A stretch of 64,000 bases of DNA from NCBI RefSeq assembly GCF_003051055.1, contig NZ_QAON01000003.1, positions 124,001 to 188,000 of the forward strand. The letters are read 5' to 3'. Below the pieces are notes generated by a model. It was not told where the DNA came from and did no database searches. It was given only the letters and a program-made list of their open reading frames with translations. Source of the DNA: Agitococcus lubricus (lineage in GTDB: Bacteria > Pseudomonadota > Gammaproteobacteria > Pseudomonadales > Moraxellaceae). Below, in pieces: positions 59,498-64,000 of this stretch (position 1 is its first letter; each line of letters opens with the position of its first letter). The position numbers and the translations under genes are program-made.

Positions 59498-60001
59498 ATG
59501 CGCGTAGCACGATATGGTGCAGGTCGAACCAATCAAAAATTTTATTTTGCAAAAATGGCGATGCAACAGCTAGAGTTAGCTGCTGATGAGGCGAATAAAC
59601 AAGCGTACTATGAGACGGCTGTGTTTCATCTACACGGTGCGTTTTTGGCTTGTTTGCAAGAGCTGAGTCGTTTCTATAAGTTGTCGCCCCAATTAGCAAC
59701 AACAGAAGCCATTCGACTTGCTTTAGATGCAAAAGGCCAAATATCTCCTGAAATTAGTCAGTTACAAGCTGTAGAAACAGAGGGATGGCTGGCTGAATTG
59801 CAACAAGCATTTGCTGACTGTCAACTAGCACCAGACCCTGTTGAGGTGCAACCTGAAGCGGAGTTAGCGGATAGTCTGATTTTGAAGGTGGCAGATGCCA
59901 GTTCATCGTCAGCGATTATTCCCTCAGTCCAACTTCAAGGCTGGTATAAAGCTTTACATGCTTTGATAAATGATTTTCGTCGCGAAATGGTCGAGTTTTG
60001 A
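59498..60001 (+). CDS. DUF6586-like protein
   Basis: A 167-residue cytosolic helical protein resembling the DUF6586 family that sits next to topA in Pseudomonas-type genomes. The N terminus reads GAGRTNQKFYFAKMAMQQLE, followed by a helical core and an acidic middle. No catalytic motif is seen and the function is unknown. AAGGTAATG precedes the ATG. The next gene starts 1 nt after its stop, so they are coupled. Confidence 0.72.
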   Translation: MRVARYGAGRTNQKFYFAKMAMQQLELAADEANKQAYYETAVFHLHGAFLACLQELSRFYKLSPQLATTEAIRLALDAKGQISPEISQLQAVETEGWLAELQQAFADCQLAPDPVEVQPEAELADSLILKVADASSSSAIIPSVQLQGWYKALHALINDFRREMVEF

Positions 60002-60002
60002 T

Positions 60003-60293
60003 ATGCCAGAAGCCATCTTAGAAATCGTTGAGTTAGAAACAGGTGAAGTCGTATTGCGCCGTTCTGACTCTAGCGAAGGGTCAAGTGAGCCGTTTGTCAG
60101 TATTAAATTTTCCGAAGAAGCCAAAGTCTTAGTCAACCATCAAAGTGCCAATTTGGCGCGTTTTATGATTAGTGTCGGCTTACAAATGGTCGCCAAAATT
60201 CATGCCGAAGCCTTGCAAGAGGCAGGTGTCGAGCAAACGGCGACAGATGACACTGATGAATCCCCTGTCCCACCTAACAGTCGTTTGCATTAG
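60003..60293 (+). CDS. Conserved small protein of unknown function
   Basis: A 96-residue acidic protein with no signal peptide. It begins MPEAILEIVELETGEVVLRR and has a helical centre and a hydrophilic tail. Its position right after the DUF6586-like gene (1-nt gap) is also seen downstream of topA in Pseudomonas relatives. I chose the ATG at 60003 because the frame before it overlaps the previous gene. Function unknown. Confidence 0.68.
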   Translation: MPEAILEIVELETGEVVLRRSDSSEGSSEPFVSIKFSEEAKVLVNHQSANLARFMISVGLQMVAKIHAEALQEAGVEQTATDDTDESPVPPNSRLH

Positions 60294-60529
60294 GGGCTAT
60301 CTCTGTCCGTGAGGTCATAGATAATCGTTTTGCTCATTCACGAGTACCTATTAGCGCTTGGGTCTTGTCAATGTCTATGGCTTATCGCCCTTAATCTGTC
60401 TCGCTGAAATATGTTGACAATGTAAACATCAATCTTCACTATGCATATTCACAACGTATCATGCTGAACAGTTTGGCTTGCAAACACCGATTGGGTGTTA
60501 CTGCCTAAACCCTCCGAGGTAAATGGTTT

Positions 60530-61789
60530 ATGAGCAAAAAAATTGCCATTATTGGTAGTGGTATTGCTGGCCTGACGGCCGCGTATCGTGCACGCCAAGC
60601 AGGTTTTGAAGTGACTGTTTTTGAAGCGCAGCATGGTCATGGTATGGATGCGCATTGTCTTGATGTCGATGGCGGGAGAGTCGATGTCCCGTTGCGGGTC
60701 ATGAATCCTAAGCGCTGGCAGCATGTTTTACGTTTGGCGTCCGAAGTGGGGGTAAATACCTTTGCCGTGGATACTTATGTATCATGTAGCAACTTACAAC
60801 AACAGACATGGTTTAGGTCAACCCGTTTGCCCCTTGTGCGTTGGCCGATGTTGGCATCTTGGCGATTTTTGCATCGCAACAGTGCCAAAATAGCCTATGG
60901 TTTGTATCAGCTAAGACAATTATTGGCGTATAGCCAACAAACACCTCAACAATCTATCGCCGAATTATTGGTGCATCATCCAATCGACCCTATTTTTTGG
61001 CGTGGTTTGGTATTGCCTTTATTGACCACCATTTGCACCTGTGATGAGGCACATTTATTAGCATGGCCAAGCCATCAATTATTAAGTTTATTAGATGATA
61101 TTTTGCATGCACAAGGTAAGCGTTTATTACGTTTAGAGGGCGGAACGTCGGCGCTTGTCCGTGCTTTAGCTGTGGGTATCGCCTGTTGTCATGGCAGCCC
61201 CGTTGTACAGGTGATGGAGCAAGACACTCTCGTGTGGGTACAAAATCAGCGTGGCGAAGGCGGCTGGTTTGATAGGGTAATTATTGCCACGCAAGCCAAT
61301 CAATTACACTTTTTGACAGGTGAGCATTACGCTCTTGAACGTGCCCTGTTAGCGGCTATTCCTTATGCACAGGGCGAGTTAGTTGTACATCAAGATTTGC
61401 GTTGTTTACCTCGCCATCGTCACGACTGGACAGCCTTAAATTTTCAGGCAGATACCCATTTTGAGCGATTTATGTTTAGTGTGTGGGTCAATGCAGTAGA
61501 ACCCACACTCGCCAATCAAGCGCCTGTATTACAAACATGGAATCCTATGATTGATTTAGATGAGTCTAAGGTTATCTCTCGGACGCGGTTTCAGCGGGCG
61601 GTCGTGAATCAGCAAACGACAAGCATGTTAGCGCAACTTACGCGTTGGCATCGACAAGCGAATAGAAAGGTATTTTACATTGGTTCATGGGCGTATGAGG
61701 GCGTGCCTTTATTAGAAAGTGCGGTATGTTCTGCGGAGGCTGTGATTAGACTCTTACAAGAGTCAACAGACTCTCATGTTGTTGTCTAA
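60530..61789 (+). CDS. FAD-dependent amine-oxidase-type oxidoreductase
   Basis: A 419-residue flavoprotein. The N-terminal dinucleotide-binding motif is KIAIIGSGIAGLTAAYRA, then EA as the ribose-binding Glu. The C terminus has the second FAD contact YIGSWAYEGVPLLESAV. It belongs to the NAD(P)-binding/amine oxidase group that includes HpnE and phytoene-desaturase relatives, but no more precise role is seen. GAGGT precedes the ATG. It overlaps the convergent AraC gene by 44 bp and lies next to a P450 cluster, so a role in hydrophobic substrate metabolism is possible. Confidence 0.78.
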   Translation: MSKKIAIIGSGIAGLTAAYRARQAGFEVTVFEAQHGHGMDAHCLDVDGGRVDVPLRVMNPKRWQHVLRLASEVGVNTFAVDTYVSCSNLQQQTWFRSTRLPLVRWPMLASWRFLHRNSAKIAYGLYQLRQLLAYSQQTPQQSIAELLVHHPIDPIFWRGLVLPLLTTICTCDEAHLLAWPSHQLLSLLDDILHAQGKRLLRLEGGTSALVRALAVGIACCHGSPVVQVMEQDTLVWVQNQRGEGGWFDRVIIATQANQLHFLTGEHYALERALLAAIPYAQGELVVHQDLRCLPRHRHDWTALNFQADTHFERFMFSVWVNAVEPTLANQAPVLQTWNPMIDLDESKVISRTRFQRAVVNQQTTSMLAQLTRWHRQANRKVFYIGSWAYEGVPLLESAVCSAEAVIRLLQESTDSHVVV

Positions 61790-62804
61790 AAGTTTGGGGC
61801 GACATATGAAACCAACGCTTAAACGCCCGCCGAAAATTCGCACTGTCATGGTAATTGAGTAAGGACGCAATAGCCTCTACCGACATTGTACTGTTGCGTA
61901 AATAATGGCTTGCTTGTTCGGCTAAGAACTTATCACGAATTTCCATGTAACTACTGCCTTCTTTCGCTAAGTGGCGAGCAAGCGTGCGTTTGCTAATAAA
62001 TAAAGCCGCTGCTGCATTTTCTTCGCTCAAAGTGCCTAGGGGTTGAGAGAGCATCATTTTTTGTAGTTGATAGGTGGTGCTGCATTTATGTGATTTTAAT
62101 TGTGACAACATGACTTCACATTGTCGCATAGCTAACACATAGTTCTCGTGATTTGCAGACGCATTAGGAATATGACAGATTTCTAATGGGAGTTTGATGC
62201 TAGAGTAAGACGCAGAAAACTGGTAACTGCCCGCAAAGTAGGCTTTATAAACCTCATGATATGCAGGTTTGGCAAAACTAAAATTCATTTGGGCATCATG
62301 TAGTGGCCGACCAATAATAAATTCGGCACAGGCGACAAAGACCATCAAACAACATTCTAATAAGCTACGGTAAACGTCTTCGTGTAATAGTGTTTCAAAT
62401 CTAATTTCACATTCAACCCAATCTTCTTGCATCTTAAAGTTTAAGCGCGCAAAACTCATTCTTGTTGGCACAAAATTTTGAAAGGCTTGTAAAGCCATCA
62501 ATAAATTGGGACTACTATTGACTAAAAATCCCATGGCACCATGTGTTGCGGGTGTTAAATGGCGGCCTAAACGTAAACCAAAATCAGGATAGGGTGACAG
62601 TTGTAAGGCGTTGTTTAGAATCTGAATTTGCTGACGTGTAGTTAGCAAAATATCTTCTTGTAAAAATTGCTCAGGACTCAGTTGGGTGAACTTTAAGAGT
62701 TTAGGTAGCTCTCGCATTTGTAAACCCAATTCACGGCCAATAATACGCGAATAATTAGACGGAATATTGGCAATATCCTCCGCCCAGTTGTTGATATCAG
62801 ACAT
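61746..62804 (-). CDS. AraC family regulator, OruR/CypR-like
   Basis: A 352-residue regulator with a long N-terminal ligand domain (about 20-215, Arabinose_bd type with HGAMGFLVNSSPNLLMAL) and a C-terminal AraC double helix-turn-helix (about 250-345; ISKRTLARHLAKEG, NYHDSANFRRAFKRW). It is divergent from the ferredoxin-P450 genes across 134 bp. In Alcanivorax and Acinetobacter alkane-P450 clusters an AraC protein (CypR) takes the same position, so it probably activates this cluster in response to an alkane-type inducer. That is inferred from context. Confidence 0.87.
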   Translation of the reverse strand: MSDINNWAEDIANIPSNYSRIIGRELGLQMRELPKLLKFTQLSPEQFLQEDILLTTRQQIQILNNALQLSPYPDFGLRLGRHLTPATHGAMGFLVNSSPNLLMALQAFQNFVPTRMSFARLNFKMQEDWVECEIRFETLLHEDVYRSLLECCLMVFVACAEFIIGRPLHDAQMNFSFAKPAYHEVYKAYFAGSYQFSASYSSIKLPLEICHIPNASANHENYVLAMRQCEVMLSQLKSHKCSTTYQLQKMMLSQPLGTLSEENAAAALFISKRTLARHLAKEGSSYMEIRDKFLAEQASHYLRNSTMSVEAIASLLNYHDSANFRRAFKRWFHMSPQTFRQQHESLLTLVRV

Positions 62805-62938
62805 GATGGTTGTTCCCGATAAAGGGCTTAAGTGTCTTTTAATGACCCCTTATTGTCAATAAATAACCTCCTTAATCCATGCGTATCTCCCTATGCTAAA
62901 GCCATATTTATCAGTTTTTTCAACGCAGGAGAACATTC

Positions 62939-63259
62939 ATGGGCACTATTACGTTTATCAATCATGAAGGAAAACAACATGTCGTTGAGCTTGAGGATGG
63001 TAAGTCATTAATGCAAATTGCGATGGATAACGGGGTTCAAGGAATAGATGCCGATTGTGGTGGCGAGTGTGCCTGTGGCACGTGTCATGTGATGGTTGGC
63101 AATAAATGGTTGGCTTTGGTCAATAGTGCCAAATCAGAAGAGTTGCAAATGTTAGAAATGACGCCTGAAAGACAAGATAACTCACGCTTAGCTTGTCAAA
63201 TTCAAGTCACGAATGCAATGGATGGTATGGAAGTACATTTGCCAGAGTTTCAAATGTAA
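62939..63259 (+). CDS. Adrenodoxin-type [2Fe-2S] ferredoxin of the P450 system
   Basis: A 106-residue [2Fe-2S] ferredoxin. Ligands follow C40-x5-C46-x2-C49-x36-C86, the vertebrate-type adrenodoxin/putidaredoxin spacing, with one further Cys44 in the cluster loop. AGGAGAA precedes the ATG. It lies 95 bp upstream of the P450 gene and should pass electrons from a ferredoxin reductase to it. The reductase is presumably beyond the right edge of the window. Confidence 0.92.
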   Translation: MGTITFINHEGKQHVVELEDGKSLMQIAMDNGVQGIDADCGGECACGTCHVMVGNKWLALVNSAKSEELQMLEMTPERQDNSRLACQIQVTNAMDGMEVHLPEFQM

Positions 63260-63289
63260 TCCACATACAAAACAAACAAAAAGATAAAG

Positions 63290-63313
63290 ACCACTGAGCG
63301 AAGTCGAAGTGGT
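63290..63313. repeat. REP-like hairpin between ferredoxin and P450 genes
   Basis: ACCACT (63290-63295) and AGTGGT (63308-63313) pair around GAGCGAAGTCGA, a layout typical of extragenic palindromes. There is no T run, so it is more likely to affect mRNA stability than to terminate. Confidence 0.5.
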
Positions 63314-63354
63314 TTCGATTTTGCTCAACCAACACAATTGTCAAGGTAAATATC

Positions 63355-64000
63355 ATGAGTCTGTTAACCTCTGCTATGCAAAAAGCATCATCTGTCATCA
63401 CTGAATTAGAAAAAGTGCCAGCCATCGAAAAAGCCTCTCAGTTGGTCGTTGAGAAAGTATCGGCTAATGTGCCCATTCCCATGTTAGTGAAAGGCGTACA
63501 AATTTTTCAAACGGTGAAACATAAAGTATTACAAACCAAGCCTTTTGATGAGTTTATAGAGCAACCGATTCCTGATGTCTCTACACTAAAAATCGAAGAT
63601 ATTGATGTCAGTAATCCGTTTTTATATCGCCAACATCAAGTCAATCCTTACTTTAAGCGTCTGCGTGATGAGTGTCCTGTTCATTACCAAAAAAGTAGTC
63701 CATTTGGTGCATTTTGGTCGGTGACACGTTATGAAGATATTGTCTTTGTTGATAAAAATCACGACATATTTTCTGCTGAGCCTGCAATTATTATTGGTCA
63801 AACGCCCGAAGGTTTACCTGCTGAAATGTTTATTGCGATGGATCCTCCCAAGCATGATAAACAGCGTCAAGCCGTACAAGAAGTGGTTGCTCCCAAAAAC
63901 TTAAAAGAACTCGAAGGTTTAATTCGCACCCGCACCCAACAGGTATTAGATGAATTGCCTGTGAATACCCCGTTTGACTGGGTGCAAAACGTGTCTATTG
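63355..64000 (+). CDS. Cytochrome P450, CYP153 alkane hydroxylase-like (3' truncated by window)
   Basis: The first 215 codons of a P450 that continues beyond the window. The N-terminal half resembles CYP153 enzymes, which hydroxylate the terminal carbon of medium-chain alkanes, in segments such as FLYRQHQVNPYFKRLRDECP, FGAFWSVTRYEDI and MFIAMDPPKHDKQRQ. The I-helix and the heme-binding Cys lie outside the window, so integrity cannot be judged. AAGGTAAA precedes the ATG. It follows its ferredoxin and is probably controlled by the divergent AraC protein. Confidence 0.88.
   Translation, partial: MSLLTSAMQKASSVITELEKVPAIEKASQLVVEKVSANVPIPMLVKGVQIFQTVKHKVLQTKPFDEFIEQPIPDVSTLKIEDIDVSNPFLYRQHQVNPYFKRLRDECPVHYQKSSPFGAFWSVTRYEDIVFVDKNHDIFSAEPAIIIGQTPEGLPAEMFIAMDPPKHDKQRQAVQEVVAPKNLKELEGLIRTRTQQVLDELPVNTPFDWVQNVSI

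Noticed and set aside
61760-61790. Inverted repeat GAGTC-AACA-GACTC as a regulator site
   Set aside because: Lies in the overlapping coding ends of two convergent genes; symmetry is short and probably chance.

Overview
The window looks like chromosome of a gammaproteobacterium in or near the Pseudomonadales, most likely a Moraxellaceae-like lineage. This is inferred from three things: the gene order leuS-lptE-holA / proA-nadD-rsfS-rlmH-mrdA-rodA-mltB-rlpA / miaB-ybeZ-ybeY-corC-lnt familiar from Pseudomonas-type genomes; a fabA-fabB pair; and an array of AdeT1/2-type periplasmic proteins and a CYP153-type P450 cluster of the kind known from Acinetobacter and Alcanivorax. No rRNA, tRNA, CRISPR array, prophage or transposase gene was seen. 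The sequence is moderately AT-rich.

Layout. 1-3.1 kb: rluC, a HAD phosphatase and an SppA-type protease. 3.1-8.4 kb: a TetR-type repressor divergent from an operon of a 7Fe ferredoxin, two alpha/beta hydrolases with Asp nucleophiles (one very like haloalkane dehalogenase) and a large molybdopterin oxidoreductase, with a multi-half-site operator in the divergent promoter. 8.4-10.6 kb: a PF10118-type metalloprotein and a nitronate monooxygenase-like flavoprotein. 10.7-19.7 kb: the elongation/cell-wall block rlpA, (ybhB), mltB, rodA, mrdA, rlmH, rsfS, nadD, proA on the minus strand. 19.8-24.7 kb: an alpha/beta hydrolase fused to a PilZ-like domain, a stand-alone cysC, a methyltransferase, a small membrane protein, holA and lptE. 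24.7-29.4 kb: REP-like hairpins, leuS, a YdcF/ElyC-type protein and a TIGR01777-type epimerase. 29.5-32 kb: two COG0523 metallochaperone GTPases, the first behind a Zur-box-like palindrome. 32-39 kb: lnt, corC, ybeY, ybeZ and miaB, split by a plus-strand GAF histidine kinase.

39.3-42.3 kb: a secreted START-domain protein and soluble lytic transglycosylase. 42.4-47.6 kb: four tandem AdeT1/2-like paralogues. 48-49.8 kb: fabB and fabA. 50.3-52 kb: etfB and etfA. 52-56 kb: a MOSC protein, a tandem pair of DUF6901-like proteins with conserved cysteines, a small membrane protein and a ZntB/CorA transporter. 56-56.8 kb: a long intergenic region holding a MITE-like element. 56.8-60.3 kb: topA and two small genes. 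60.5-64 kb: an FAD-dependent oxidoreductase, an AraC regulator, a 2Fe-2S ferredoxin and the 5' part of a CYP153-like P450 that runs off the right edge.

Most of the window is housekeeping: envelope growth, lipoprotein acylation, fatty acid synthesis and translation. The parts most likely to hold new biology are the TetR-controlled ferredoxin/hydrolase/molybdoenzyme operon, the PilZ-fused hydrolase, the four-copy AdeT-like array, the DUF6901 pair, and the orphan kinase inserted in the ybeZYX-lnt operon. The P450 cluster points to alkane or other hydrocarbon oxidation, and EtfBA and the dehalogenase-like enzyme would fit that lifestyle.
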